Shown here piece by piece: positions 1 through 7,900 of a stretch of DNA of 21,877 nt. This stretch comes from JAVBLV01 sp031553195 (lineage in GTDB: Bacteria > Bacteroidota > Bacteroidia > Bacteroidales > P3). The stretch's first letter is position 1; every line of letters starts with the position of its first letter. The position numbers and the translations under genes were made by a program. The stretch spans positions 1-21,877 of the forward strand of contig JAVBLV010000039.1 in NCBI GenBank assembly GCA_031553195.1. The letters are read 5' to 3'. Below the pieces are notes generated by a model. The model saw only the letters and a program-made list of their open reading frames with translations. It was not told the origin of the DNA and did not search any database.

Positions 1-236
1 TAAGGGAATAACGGCCTACGACAGATAGCGTTAAGAAAAATCATTAGTGGAGGCGTTAAAAACAAAATTCTGTTCGAAGCCTCCTTCCGAAAAATAACAT
101 GACAGCGTTTGTTATTTAGGGGTTGGAATAACAGCGTCGACAGGCGAGTTATTTTGTTTAGCCGCAACAAATGATTTTTTAGCCTATCTGTCGTCAGCCT
201 TGACTTTTTGTTTCTTTTGCGTCAAGGCAAAAGAAA
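1..236. repeat. Dispersed inverted-repeat spacer element, copy A
   Basis: No credible gene. Two imperfect inverted arms enclose the segment: 13-44, with the core CTACGACAGATAG, and 171-199, with the core CTATCTGTCGTC on the same strand. Inside, GGAGGC near 49-54 can pair with GCCTCC near 79-85 around an AACAAAATTCTGTT core. A perfect 10-bp hairpin (TTTCTTTTGC, GTCAAG loop, GCAAAAGAAA) lies at 211-236. The left arm and the AAAATTCTGTTC core recur at about 11034-11115, so this is a family and not a single-copy sequence. Spacer repeats of this look are common in Bacteroidota genomes, often mis-called as short ORFs. Function is unknown. Confidence 0.65.
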
Positions 237-296
237 GATCACAATGCAGTCTATTATATTCTTACCATTATGATAGAAACATTAAAAATTATCTAC

Positions 297-452
297 ACCT
301 GTTTTTTACACTGATCCGATTTTAAGGGATAAAAATAACTATTTTGCATACAGGTTTTTCAAGAATAGTAGAGTAGGCTATTTGGGTAAAAGTTCCGACA
401 AAAAAGAGCATTCTTAGACTCAAATACTTCCTGAAAAAATTCTTAGACAACT
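297..452 (+). repeat. MITE-like repeat, copy 1 (degenerate left end)
   Basis: About 155 bp, alignable with 1855-2014 and 15685-15843. Shared blocks are GATTTTnAGnGAT, AAAAATAnC, TTTTTCAAGAATAGTAG, GGTAAAA, TTCCGACAAAAAAGAGCATT and a right end related to GAAAATTTTnnACA. The right end keeps the terminal inverted repeat sequence (reverse complement begins near GTTGTCTAAGAATTTT), while the left end is eroded. It lies 90 bp beyond the stop of the outer-membrane factor gene, in the same orientation as the copy beyond that gene's 5' end. No coding capacity. Confidence 0.65.
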
Positions 453-542
453 TTTGTGAGATGCCTGGCAAAAGAATTTGTAGGATTTTACTTACTTACG
501 AAAATAAAAATGGTTCAATTGATTTTTCAACCTCTGTTTTTA

Positions 543-1811
543 TTAGTTTTCCAACACCCACAGTTCCGAGACCGCATATTGAAAATCCCGCTCGGTTTCC
601 AGCAATTTATCAGTAACATCATAATAAAGCGTTTGTTCTGCAAGATAGTTGATCAAAGAAAGTTGTCCGTTTTGCAAGGCTTTATCAAGTAAAGTTTGGT
701 TATTGGTTACATGTAAAGTTTCTTTGTAGCTTGCTAAAAGCTGTTGCAAACTTGTCGCTTTGTTGTATTGACTTTGCAAGGTATTCCGAAACTGCATTTG
801 GTTATCGGCTTGCACGCTTTGTAACGCATAAGTTTGGGCTTTGGCTGCTTTTATGGTGTTTTTGTTTTCCCACAAAGGGATGGAAATGGTAGCGCTTACT
901 CCTTGAAGACTGGTTCCGGTAGTCCGTTCGCTCATGTATCCTGCCGAAAGCTTTGGTAAACTCATGGCACGATTGAGCCGTTCTTGTATGCGGCTTGTTT
1001 CTATATCTTGTTCGGCCATCTTTAATGTAGGATTATTCTGTTCTGCAGTTTGATACCATTGGTCAAAGTTAGAAGAAAGGGTATAGTTGGAGTATGCATT
1101 CAATTCAAATGAAATAGGAATTCCTCCGTTTAAACGGGTTAGTTCAGCCATGAGGCCGGTAATTTCTACTTCATTCAATTCTACGGTTTTTTGCATGGTA
1201 AGTAAATTAAAACGCGTTTTATTTAGTTCCAAAATATCCACATCCCCTTTGTCGAATTTTGTTTGATAAGCGCGGTTCATTTCGGTGGCATGTTTCAAGC
1301 GTTTGTTGAGTTCTGTTTTGAGTAAATTACGATATACTAGATCTACACATAATAACCTTGCTTGCAGCAAAACATTCTTACGTTCTTGTTGATACGTCCA
1401 ATCTACTTGTTTGTTTTGCCCCTCGGCCAATTTGGATTTATAATGATAGGCAGTTGGAAAATCGAATGACTGGGTAACATTTAAGTCAACGCGATTGTCA
1501 ACTTCTTCCGGATTTCCCCAGAGGTAATGAAATTCCACTTCGGGATTGGGTAAATAAATACCGGTTTTATTGGCTGTTTTTTGTGCTTCGGCCTGTTTTT
1601 GAAAGGCTTTAAGCGTTGTGTTATTACTTTCGATGCTTTTCAATACTGCATTAAAATTGTCTTGCGCCTGAGTGAAAGTACCGATGCAGAGAATGAAAGC
1701 GACAGCCAGAAGCCGGAATGCAATGAAAAATGAAGAATGAAGAATGAAAAATGGACGTATCATTGTTCTTTTTCTTATTAGATTCATTATTTTGAAATTT
1801 TGATTATTCAT
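543..1811 (-). CDS. cusC: TolC-family outer-membrane efflux factor (CusC/CzcC-like)
   Basis: Outer-membrane channel component expected to complete the tripartite metal pump with the adaptor at 8263-9537 and the RND pump at 4949-8020. The 422-residue product has a hydrophobic export signal ending near GTFTQAQ, then the long alpha-helical, Gln/Asn/Leu-rich repeats of the OEP fold (for example LNVTQSFDFPTAYHY early in the mature protein and SATISIPLWENKN in the second half). Length is normal for the family. The start is uncertain: ATGs at 1811, 1787 and 1763 all precede the signal, and the signal itself contains ILHSSFFI, the translation of a dispersed spacer repeat (1727-1752). It is separated from cusA by 3.1 kb of unrelated genes and is bracketed by two MITE copies (297-452, 1855-2014), so expression may no longer depend on the operon promoter. 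Metal specificity cannot be read from it; the gene symbol is by analogy. Confidence 0.85.
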   Translation of the reverse strand: MNNQNFKIMNLIRKRTMIRPFFILHSSFFIAFRLLAVAFILCIGTFTQAQDNFNAVLKSIESNNTTLKAFQKQAEAQKTANKTGIYLPNPEVEFHYLWGNPEEVDNRVDLNVTQSFDFPTAYHYKSKLAEGQNKQVDWTYQQERKNVLLQARLLCVDLVYRNLLKTELNKRLKHATEMNRAYQTKFDKGDVDILELNKTRFNLLTMQKTVELNEVEITGLMAELTRLNGGIPISFELNAYSNYTLSSNFDQWYQTAEQNNPTLKMAEQDIETSRIQERLNRAMSLPKLSAGYMSERTTGTSLQGVSATISIPLWENKNTIKAAKAQTYALQSVQADNQMQFRNTLQSQYNKATSLQQLLASYKETLHVTNNQTLLDKALQNGQLSLINYLAEQTLYYDVTDKLLETERDFQYAVSELWVLEN

Positions 1812-1854
1812 AATTGGTCTCTAATCTTGTTGTATGATTATTTATTTTTCTTTT

Positions 1855-2014
1855 AGAGGTTGTCTGAATTTTTATAAAACAGATTTTGAGAGATTAAAAT
1901 AGCTATTTTGCAGGCGGGATTTTTTAAAAATAGTAGAGCTATTTGGTAAAAATTCCGACAAAAAAGAGCATTTTTAGATTCGAAATACTTCATAGAAAAT
2001 TTTAAATAACCTCT
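1855..2014 (+). repeat. MITE-like repeat, copy 2 (best preserved inverted ends)
   Basis: 160 bp with terminal inverted repeats. The left end begins AGAGGTTGTCTGAATTTTTA; the right end, reverse complemented, begins AGAGGTTATTTAAAATTTTC. The interior matches copies 1 and 3 (GGCGGGATTTTTTAAAAATA, GGTAAAAATTCCGACAAAAA). It has no ORF and I see no clear target-site duplication. It lies between the outer-membrane factor's 5' end and the toxin stop codon, which is only 6 bp from its right end. Confidence 0.75.
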
Positions 2015-2020
2015 GCGATC

Positions 2021-2443
2021 TTACTCTCCCTGTAGTAATTTTTTCAAATACTCTTTTGCCGTTAATACAGGAAGTTCCGACTTCTTAAAATCTTTTTTGT
2101 TTCGGGTGATAATAATATCCAGTTTATTGTCTAAAGCCGTGTAATATTGTATTGCATCCTTAAAATCATTAAAATCCGATGCCAAAGCCAAATCCAACAC
2201 TTTGTCTTCAAGAGGCAATACTTCTGCCAAAACTTTGAATTTGATGAGAATTTTACGGGCTTCGTCGGCATTGAGATGTCTTGATAATATGTAATGCGTG
2301 TTGGCAAATGTTAAGGCTGAAATAAACATGGACACCTTTTTTTCATCAGCAAGCGTAAATAATTCCTGTGCTTCCTGGTAAAAGTTCTCCCGTTTTGCTA
2401 ACAGATCAATAATGATATTGGTATCTATTAAAAGCTTTTCCAT
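2021..2443 (-). CDS. PIN-domain toxin, VapC-like
   Basis: Likely endoribonuclease toxin of a type II toxin-antitoxin pair. The 140-residue protein opens with the PIN signature LLIDTNIIIDLL (first metal-binding Asp at residue 7) and has a late acidic cluster, ASDFNDFKDAIQYY (D90, D93, D96), followed by IITRNKKDF (T113, N115, D118), the usual PIN active-site arrangement. The second acidic position is not obvious: the segment ISALTFANTHYIL carries Asn where many VapC proteins have Glu, so catalytic competence is probable but not certain. Its ATG follows the antitoxin stop codon by a single base, so translation is probably coupled. RNA target unknown. Confidence 0.85.
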   Translation of the reverse strand: MEKLLIDTNIIIDLLAKRENFYQEAQELFTLADEKKVSMFISALTFANTHYILSRHLNADEARKILIKFKVLAEVLPLEDKVLDLALASDFNDFKDAIQYYTALDNKLDIIITRNKKDFKKSELPVLTAKEYLKKLLQGE

Positions 2444-2444
2444 T

Positions 2445-2687
2445 TTATGAGTATTTTTCTGTTAGATAATCTCTGTAATTCCCGCGTTCATCCATATTTT
2501 CATTGGGAATAATACCTGTCAAACTTTCTACCAACGGACTTATCTTCTTTGTTTTGGAGGAAGATTTTGTAAGCGAGTTTAAATAATTCTCAATGAGTTT
2601 CGATAAACTTACTTTGTTCTTCCTTGCATAAGACTTTGCTTCTTCAATAATGTCTTTGTCTAAATTTAATGTCAGTTTTGTATTCAT
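2445..2687 (-). CDS. Antitoxin partner of the PIN toxin (DUF6364-like ribbon-helix-helix)
   Basis: 80-residue protein directly upstream of the PIN toxin. I chose the ATG at 2687 (MNTKLTLNLDKDI) over the in-frame ATG at 2711 because the N-terminal beta-strand TKLTLNLD followed by IIEEAKSYARKNKVSLSKLIENYL is the usual start and helix pair of short RHH-type antitoxins, and because the putative -7 box (2709-2716) would otherwise lie inside the gene. The C-terminal part (SPLVESLTGIIP to YLTEKYS) is the expected toxin-neutralising tail. It probably binds its own promoter; a 10-bp palindrome ATTACGTAAT lies just upstream at 2724-2733. The family name is from memory. Confidence 0.8.
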   Translation of the reverse strand: MNTKLTLNLDKDIIEEAKSYARKNKVSLSKLIENYLNSLTKSSSKTKKISPLVESLTGIIPNENMDERGNYRDYLTEKYS

Positions 2688-2708
2688 GATAAAATTTTCT
2701 TTCACGTG

Positions 2709-2733
2709 CAAATATATTAAATTATTACGTAAT
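2709..2733 (-). promoter_or_regulatory. Promoter and possible operator of the toxin-antitoxin pair
   Basis: On the minus strand TATATTTG (2716-2709) matches the Bacteroidota -7 box TAnnTTTG and would give a leader of about 15 nt before the antitoxin ATG at 2687. The perfect palindrome ATTACGTAAT at 2724-2733 lies just upstream and is a candidate autoregulatory site. Both are inferences from sequence alone. Confidence 0.45.
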
Positions 2734-2795
2734 GAAAAGCCTTGTATATTAATTTTAGATTACAGAATTTCTTATTCCTCCATCCATTTTTTCTC

Positions 2796-2803
2796 TATCT
2801 TTG
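2796..2803 (+). promoter_or_regulatory. Bacteroidota -7 box for the leader RNA and 75-aa gene
   Basis: TATCTTTG, an exact TAnnTTTG match, followed by CAGCC. Transcription would start near 2810, placing the structured segment 2847-2924 inside the 5' leader. No clear -33 element is visible. Confidence 0.5.
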
Positions 2804-2828
2804 CAGCCTCTATAAATCCAAAGTTAAT

Positions 2829-2924
2829 ATGAAAAAATCAAGATTTGCCCTGCTATGGCGCGGTGTGGCGAAAGCCCCCGGACGTCTCTTTGGAGCGTTA
2901 GAGCACCTACGGCAGGGTTTTTTT
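2829..2924 (+). ncRNA. Candidate structured leader RNA ending in a U-tract
   Basis: The 5' leader folds by eye into a three-way-junction-like structure. The outer stem is CCCTGC 2848-2853 with GCAGGG 2912-2917; a second closing stem is GGTG 2862-2865 with CACC 2904-2907. Inside are a GGC-GAAA-GCC hairpin with a GNRA loop (2867-2876) and the hairpin ACGtCTC-TTTG-GAGCGT (2882-2898). Seven T residues follow directly (2918-2924), as in an intrinsic terminator. CTCT 2886-2889 could instead pair with AGAG 2900-2903, so alternative folds are possible. The same stretch is open as a reading frame from ATG 2829 (a basic ~45-aa peptide), which may be a leader peptide or chance. I cannot assign it to a known RNA family. 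Confidence 0.5.
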
Positions 2925-2947
2925 ATTTACTCTAAAATTCCAAAATT

Positions 2948-3175
2948 ATGTCAGAAAAACTGAACCTGTTTCCGGTTGAAGAACTGTTAACAAAAATCGC
3001 TTCTCCCGAAAGCATTGCAAACACCTTAGACGCCCTTGCCTTCGATTATGCAAGAACCATCATCGAATTAGAGCAAGCTACCGATTACCAGAATATCATG
3101 CATGAAAAAACTTCCGAATTCATCGGGTTGCTTCAACATTTGCGGGATATTTTCCGGGCTTGCAAAATCAAGTAA
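2948..3175 (+). CDS. Small conserved-looking hypothetical protein (75 aa)
   Basis: Function not recognised. The 75-residue product begins MSEKLNLFPVEELL, has no signal peptide or membrane segment, and looks entirely alpha-helical, mildly acidic at the start and basic at the end (IFRACKIK). It is the only plus-strand gene in the metal-efflux half of the window. Support for it being real comes from its promoter (-7 box at 2796) and structured leader (2847-2924), with the ATG 23 nt beyond the U-tract, an attenuator-like arrangement. The overlapping upstream frame 2829-2963 ends inside it. It could be the regulated target of the leader or a cargo gene of a small mobile unit. Confidence 0.6.
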   Translation: MSEKLNLFPVEELLTKIASPESIANTLDALAFDYARTIIELEQATDYQNIMHEKTSEFIGLLQHLRDIFRACKIK

Positions 3176-3187
3176 AAGGACGTTTTT

Positions 3188-3269
3188 AACGATGAACGAT
3201 GAATGCTGAACAATAGTTATAAGCCATAAATTTAAGACATTCATCATTCATAGTTTATCGTTCATCGTT
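3188..3269. repeat. Inverted repeat of the ATGAACGATGAATG spacer type
   Basis: A perfect 13-bp inverted repeat (AACGATGAACGAT 3188-3200 and ATCGTTCATCGTT 3257-3269) continues imperfectly inward through GAATG and CATTC. A relative with GTTCATCGTTCATCATT lies at about 4855-4915, just beyond the real cusA stop. It may act as a bidirectional terminator between the small plus-strand gene and the displaced cusA end. Low-complexity spacer repeats of this kind recur at 1727-1752 and 10196-10226. Confidence 0.5.
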
Positions 3270-3393
3270 ATTTTTTCACCATCCGGTAAATTATCGGCAC
3301 AATATGCATATTTAACAGGGTAGAGGTCAATAATTTATTCGACAGATCTTCTATTACTGTTATTTTATTTTCATGGGTTTTGTTTGCAATTAA
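3268..3393 (-). pseudogene. Displaced, truncated 3' end of a cusA-like gene
   Basis: On the minus strand this reads TSTLLNMHIVPIIYRMVKK and stop, matching the C-terminus of the pump at 4949-8020 with one replacement (His for Tyr) over 21 residues. By hand count 57 of 66 nt are identical (3268-3333 against 4949-5014), and nearly all differences are synonymous. Further upstream the frame stays open and IPL aligns with IPLAVQG of the pump, but the rest is degenerate and a stop follows. It is therefore the tail of a second, diverged pump allele and not a functional gene. It lies just downstream of the inserted gene 3422-4738. Confidence 0.8.
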
Positions 3394-3421
3394 TGGAATT
3401 CCACATTATTTATGATTTAAT

Positions 3422-4738
3422 CTATTGAATCCTTTTTCCCTCCTCAATTATAGCGTTTACTTTTTGAGAATAGTTGGAAAGATTATTTTGAATATGGTTA
3501 ATGGTTCTTGAAAAATCTTGAATATGTACTGATAAGTCAGAATCCCATGCACTAAAATGCCTACTATTAAATTCATCAAAAAAATAACCCGGACTTTCAG
3601 CGCCTCTTTCTAAAGCATATTCCAAATGTAAACATGGCGAATCAAAGGAAACAGAAATATAAGGATATGGATTAATTAGCATTTGGCGGGATGTTTTAAT
3701 AGCAAAACAAGTAGGGGTGCCTAAATACAATCTTACATTTTCTGGTTTAATGCCCCAATTTTTGAGAATAATAAGACTGTCCACTATTTCTTGCCCTATT
3801 TGTCCCGCGCTTCTATTTTCTTGACTAGCCCTGAAATCAGCAACGATAGGATGCGTCAATAAAAATTTCACAATAACATGCGCACTTTGTGTTTTAAATT
3901 TAATTTTTTCTCTTATTTCTGAATATTCTTCTTTTTGAAGTAAACCTTTCAACGAAGAACCTATTATTATAATTTCTTTATTTTCTTCATCTAATGCTCG
4001 TGAAAAAGCATTTATAGCTGTTTCCCGTCTTTTAAATATTCCTGTAACACCTGCAAATTTTACAGATTTTAATAGACCTATCTCATTTGAGTAACTACTG
4101 AATATATCTTCTAATTTATCTTTAATAAGTGGAGGTATTGCTTCTTTAAAATCATCTGTTCTGCATATTCGACTTTCCATACTGTCAAGTTTTCTGGATA
4201 CATTTTCAATCAGAGTTTGAAAAATTAAGATATCTTCGGACTTATCGCTTTTTGTCAAATCCTCAAGACGAGCGGCAATTGTTACAGGAGATTCAACCCG
4301 AGCATCTTCAGCCAATGATGATACAATTGCTTTTCTTAACTGTTCCTCTGCTTCTCTCAGTAGTTTTGGAGTGCTAAGATTATAAGGTATTGTCCTAATC
4401 CCCATAACATCAAAAGGAAGTTTTTGGCCTTCTCCAATTAATTGTATGACAGGTTTTCTGAAAGCATGCCTTAACGCAAGTTCATAAAAAACATTGGGAT
4501 TATGATCTGAAAGATCTGCAATCACCAACTTATCACTTAATATATGATTAATGATTTGCGTTGTAATCATCCCCGGAGTAGATAATTTATCAGCACGTAT
4601 AGATTCCAAATGGAATTCTTTTAAACTTTCCAAGACGGGCTTGATTAGAAAATCCAAAAGTTCATCGGCCCTTTTTCTAGCAGATGAATCTTTGTCGCCT
4701 ATTGGTGAAATAATAAAACAGATATTATTTGATTCCAT
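3422..4738 (-). CDS. Nucleoside-deoxyribosyltransferase-fold protein with uncharacterised C-terminal domain
   Basis: 438 residues from ATG 4738, chosen because MESNNICFIISPIGD is the first beta-strand of the fold; the in-frame ATG 4807 adds a low-complexity tail and would cover the putative promoter. The N-terminal ~140 residues have the NDT/TIR-like Rossmann pattern: FIISPIG (8-14), RADKLSTPGMI (48-58) and IADLSDHNPNVFYEL (73-87), with Glu86 at the position of the NDT nucleophile. A helical linker follows. Residues ~252-405 form a second domain starting EIIIIGSSLKGLL (255-267) and holding KFLLTHP, LYLGTPTCFAI and SPGYFFDEF; its opening strand resembles phospholipase-D-like folds but I see no HxK motif. 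No membrane segments. Such NDT/TIR-type N-terminal domains occur in nucleotide-signalling and defence proteins, so a role in NAD or nucleotide sensing is possible but unproven. It stands alone, inserted between the real and the displaced cusA 3' ends. Confidence 0.8.
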   Translation of the reverse strand: MESNNICFIISPIGDKDSSARKRADELLDFLIKPVLESLKEFHLESIRADKLSTPGMITTQIINHILSDKLVIADLSDHNPNVFYELALRHAFRKPVIQLIGEGQKLPFDVMGIRTIPYNLSTPKLLREAEEQLRKAIVSSLAEDARVESPVTIAARLEDLTKSDKSEDILIFQTLIENVSRKLDSMESRICRTDDFKEAIPPLIKDKLEDIFSSYSNEIGLLKSVKFAGVTGIFKRRETAINAFSRALDEENKEIIIIGSSLKGLLQKEEYSEIREKIKFKTQSAHVIVKFLLTHPIVADFRASQENRSAGQIGQEIVDSLIILKNWGIKPENVRLYLGTPTCFAIKTSRQMLINPYPYISVSFDSPCLHLEYALERGAESPGYFFDEFNSRHFSAWDSDLSVHIQDFSRTINHIQNNLSNYSQKVNAIIEEGKRIQ

Positions 4739-4804
4739 GTCAATTGATTTTATAATTGTGATCTTTAAATAAAAATCAAAGTTGGAAATTATTTTTATTA
4801 AAAG

Positions 4805-4812
4805 CAAATTTA
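4805..4812 (-). promoter_or_regulatory. Possible -7 box of the NDT-fold gene
   Basis: Minus strand TAAATTTG (4812-4805) matches TAnnTTTG and would give a leader of about 60 nt before ATG 4738. If real, the inserted gene has its own promoter. Single-motif evidence in AT-rich DNA is weak. Confidence 0.35.
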
Positions 4813-4948
4813 TTTATAAATATCTTTACTCCTTTTCCAAGAGAATGGTAAACTATGAATTATGAATGCTGAGCGCTTAAAGTTTATGGCTTATGGTTCA
4901 TCGTTCATCATTTTGAGTTATTCTTAATTTCTCGTTTTTAATTCTTCA

Positions 4949-7900
4949 TTATTTTTTCACCATCCGGTAAATAATCGGCACGATATACATGTTTAATAAT
5001 GTAGAGGTTAACAATCCTCCTAATATTACTTTGGCCATCGGACTTTGGATTTCGTTGCCGGGCAAATCGCCTTGTACTGCCAATGGAATTAAAGCCAAAC
5101 CTGACGAAAGCGCGGTCATCAAAATCGGATTCAAACGGTTCAGCGAACCCTTTACAATGCTATTGTGAAGCGAATAACCTTTATTCCTCAAGTCATTATA
5201 ATGAGACATAAGTAATATCCCATTCCGTGTGGCAATCCCGAAAAGCGAGATAAATCCGATAATAGCCGGTATGCTGATTTCACCTGTTGTAAACCAAATA
5301 GCATAAATCCCTCCGATTAGCGCCAACGGAAGATTCAGCAAGACAATGGCCGATTGTTTGGCATTTTTGAATTGGTTGAACAACAACAAGAAAATAACCA
5401 GGATAGAGAAAATAGAGGTAACAAACAAAGTCCTTGAAGCAGCTTGTTCGCTTTCAAATTGTCCGCCGTATTCAATGTGATAATCCTGTGGAAGCGTGAC
5501 TTTATTTTCGATATTTTGTTGAATGCTATTGATGACGCTTCTTAGATCTTGTCCGGCAACATTGGCCGAAACCACGATTTTCCGTTGTACATTTTCACGG
5601 TTAATTGTATTGGGGCCCGATGAAGACCTAATGTCGGCAACATATTCAAAAGGAACCTTTGTTCCATTGGCATCAATCATCAGGTTGCGTATTTTTTCGA
5701 TTTCCCCTTTATAATTGTCATTGACTTTTACAGTAAGGTCAAACATCCGTCCGCTTTCATATACTTGAGAAACCACTTGTCCGGCTAACATGACATTGAC
5801 AAACTCAGAAAATTCCGGAAGAGTAATACCATACTTAGCCAACATTTCGCGTCTAGGCGTAATCTTTATTTGCGGGCGTTCTACCTGTTGTTCTACATTC
5901 AGATCGGCGATGCCTTCCACATCTTGAATGGCAGACTTGATTTCATTTCCTAAGGAAAACAGTTTATTCAAATCGCTTCCGAAAAGCTTAATGGCAATAT
6001 TGGCGCGGGTTCCTGAAAGCATAGCGTCGATACGGTGCGAAATGGGTTGCCCAATTTCAACATTGGCGCCGGGAATACTCTTGAGTTTTTCCCTGACTTC
6101 GGCAACCATTTCATCTTTTGAACGTTTCTTGAGTTCAAAAGGCGCTTCGATTTCGGATGTGTTTGCACCTAATGCATGCTCGTCCAGTTCGGCGCGGCCT
6201 GTTTTTCTTGCCACCGTTTGAATTTCGGGTACGCTTAATAGTTTTTCTTCGGCCAAATGTCCGATTTTGTCAGATTCTTCCAAAGAAATGCCGGGCAAAG
6301 TACTCACATTTATTGTTAATGAGCCTTCATTAAATCCGGGCAAAAAACTTCTTCCTAAAGTGAAAAAGATAACAACGGCTGAAATTAGTAATACGGTTGT
6401 TACCGATAATACTATTTTTTTGTGTTCCAAAGCCCAATCCAAACTTAATTGATATAATTTCTTGAGTCTGCGGATGACAAAAGGTTCTTTCTCTTTTTTA
6501 GCGTTTTTATTTTTTCCCAACAAGTAACTGCATAAAACAGGAGTAACAGTAAGCGCAATAATAGTGGAAGCAAATAAAGCCACAATGAATGAAATCCCAA
6601 GTGGAGCAAGCATCCGTCCTTCCATTCCGCTTAAGAAGAATAAAGGAATAAAACTGACGACAATAATTAAAGTTGAATTTAAAATCGGCATGCGGACTTC
6701 TTTGGAGGCTTCAAATACAACATGTAGCACGCTTTGTTGTCTTTCTTTAGGTCTAAGTCGGTTTTCTTTTAAATGTTTAAAGACATTTTCCACATCAATA
6801 ATGGCATCGTCCACCAATGAACCAATGGCAATAGCCATACCGCCAAGACTCATGGTATTAATCGTGAATCCCATAAGTTTAAGAACCAAAACAGAACAAA
6901 GTAGGGACAATGGTAAGGATACCAATGAAATTAGCGTAGTGCGGACGTTCATTAGGAAAATGACCAATACAATAACAACGAAGATGGAACCTTCGAGCAA
7001 TGATTTTTGTACATTTCCGATAGAATTATCAATAAAATGTTCCTGACGGAAAATATTGGTTGAAATTTTAATATCAGAAGGTAAGGCTTTTTGAATGGCA
7101 GCAATAGATTGATCCAGTTTTTTAGTTAACTCAACCGTGCTGGTATTAGGTTGTTTGGTAATGGTCAGCAAAACTGCCGGTTTTCCTCTTTCCGAAGCAA
7201 GTCCCAATTTAGGAGATTTGGCGCCGATTTGTATGTCGGCAATATCAGAAAGCAGAACAGGCGTTGTGTTGACGGTTCGTACAACCGCTTTCCCCAAATC
7301 GTCGATATTACTGGTTTGTAATGTGCCGCGCAAAAGATATTCGTTGCCATATTCATACATGACGCCTCCGGTAGTATTTTGGTTCATGTTACTTACGGCC
7401 AACATGACTTCGTCGAGGCTGATGCCGTAATGTTTCATGCGTCCCGGATCGAGCAGTATTTGAAACTCTTTAATATTGCCTCCAAGGACGGTAACTTGGG
7501 CAACGCCTCCGGTTGACAACAATTGAGGACGCAATGTCCAATCGGCCAAGGTTCTTAAATTCAATAAAGAAGTGGAATCGGATGTTAATCCGATAATTAA
7601 AATTTCGCCTAAGATAGAAGATTGCGGACCCAACATAGGTTGCCCGACATTTTCCGGCAAAGCCTCACCCAATGTCGAAAGTTTTTCTGTTACAATCTGG
7701 CGCGCTTTGTAAATATCCGTTCCCCAATTGAATTCTACCCAGACAACAGAAAATCCGGCAGAAGAAGAGGAGCGGACGCGTCTTACGTCAGTAGCGCCAT
7801 TCACCGATGTTTCTATAGGAAAAGTCACCAGGCGTTCCACTTCTTCGGGAGCCATGCCATTGGCTTCCGTCATAATGACAACTGTAGGCGCATTCAGATC

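Noticed and set aside
456..692. 78-codon plus-strand ORF over the cusC 3' end
   Set aside because: Antisense to the end of the outer-membrane factor for most of its length and starting in spacer; no recognisable protein features.
2829..2963. 45-codon frame as an ordinary protein gene
   Set aside because: It coincides with strong nested stems and a U-tract and overlaps the next gene's start out of frame, so I treat it as RNA with an optional leader peptide.
3188..3269. Inverted repeat as the end of an insertion sequence
   Set aside because: The sequence is the ATGAACGATGAATG low-complexity spacer type that recurs elsewhere, with no transposase between the arms.
6564..7046. 160-codon ORF opposite cusA
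   Set aside because: Antisense shadow of the pump gene; Ser/Thr-rich composition is what results from reading hydrophobic codons on the other strand.
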